Virus record (IMG/VR): IMGVR_UViG_3300025671_008344
Coordinates: 1 to 22,210 of that record
DNA length: 22,210 nt
Origin: a virus
Direction: 5' to 3' (one strand)
Shown here: in pieces, positions 22,123 through 22,210 of the stretch
Layout: every line of letters starts with the position of its first letter
How positions within the stretch are numbered: position 1 is the first letter of the stretch
Made by a program: the position numbers and the translations under genes
The notes under the pieces: model-generated
What the model was told of the DNA's origin: nothing
The model's database searches: none
Seen by the model: the letters and a program-made list of their open reading frames with translations, nothing else

Positions 22123-22210
22123 TATGCCAGAAAGGATATGGCTTCACAAGCAGAGCGAGGTTGTGCTGTCGCGGAAACCCGAGAGTTTGACTTCGGCGCT
22201 TTTTGAGAGC
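22112..22210 (+). CDS. Start of unknown gene cut by window end
   Basis: ATG 22112 follows a GGGAGAGAG purine run (about 10 nt upstream) and overlaps the previous gene by 11 nt. The visible 33 residues (MGSDMPERIWLHKQSEVV...) have no family I can name. The frame is open to the end of the window and the base composition is G+C-rich, as for the preceding gene. Confidence 0.55.
   Translation, partial: MGSDMPERIWLHKQSEVVLSRKPESLTSALFES

Noticed and set aside
1-22210. CRISPR array, insertion sequence, attachment site or integrase
   Set aside because: No regularly spaced repeats, transposase-like or recombinase-like proteins, or terminal inverted repeats were seen.

Overview
This 22.2 kb window looks like part of the genome of a tailed double-stranded DNA phage (or a prophage-like element) of a Gram-negative host. 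All genes I accept lie on the + strand and are packed head to tail, mostly with 1-60 nt overlaps. They include a T7-gp4-like primase-helicase, phage-type nucleotide metabolism genes, a T4-type lysozyme, an encoded tRNA-Leu, a probable small terminase subunit and many tiny unknown genes. The Gram-negative host is inferred from a lipobox lipoprotein and from GH24 and SleB-type wall hydrolases. I cannot name the phage or host. The DNA is A+T-rich (about one third G+C in the lines I counted), except for a few genes and the last 250 bases.

Layout. (1) 1-6597, replication and dNTP supply: the 3' part of a primase-helicase, an AAA+ ATPase of the FtsH/p97/Vps4 type without a protease domain, a dCMP deaminase, a class Ia ribonucleotide reductase large subunit with a glutaredoxin domain inserted before its C-terminal cysteine pair, and the small subunit NrdB. 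A strong intrinsic terminator at 6601 closes this block. (2) 6640-12235: a short leader with repeated palindromes, a 50-residue membrane peptide, then a MoxR-like AAA ATPase, a 69-residue protein, a HExxH + VWA protein and a 385-residue unknown protein in tight order. Several unknown genes follow, ending at a second terminator (12239). This MoxR-VWA block is the best candidate for a poorly described system. (3) 12281-13391, lysis: a small membrane protein, an SH3-like small protein, a GH24 endolysin and a two-span holin candidate. (4) 13395-13481: tRNA-Leu(UAA) with encoded CCA, directly followed by an HD-domain alarmone-hydrolase-like gene. (5) 14075-18367: a run of small genes including a lipoprotein, a ClpP-like serine protease, a SleB-like hydrolase, zinc-ribbon proteins, small membrane proteins and a left-handed beta-helix protein. 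(6) 18370-22210: a candidate small terminase, more small genes, a nucleotidyltransferase-fold protein and the start of a gene running off the window. Base composition shifts at the very end.

How the genes may work together: the first block makes and uses deoxynucleotides during replication (CDP/UDP/ADP/GDP reduction, dCMP to dUMP). The MoxR and VWA proteins probably act as a chaperone pair on an unknown client. The HD hydrolase, ClpP-like protease and AAA+ ATPase could change host stress signalling or proteostasis, and the two hydrolases and small membrane proteins serve lysis. No integrase, IS element, CRISPR array or virion structural gene was recognised.
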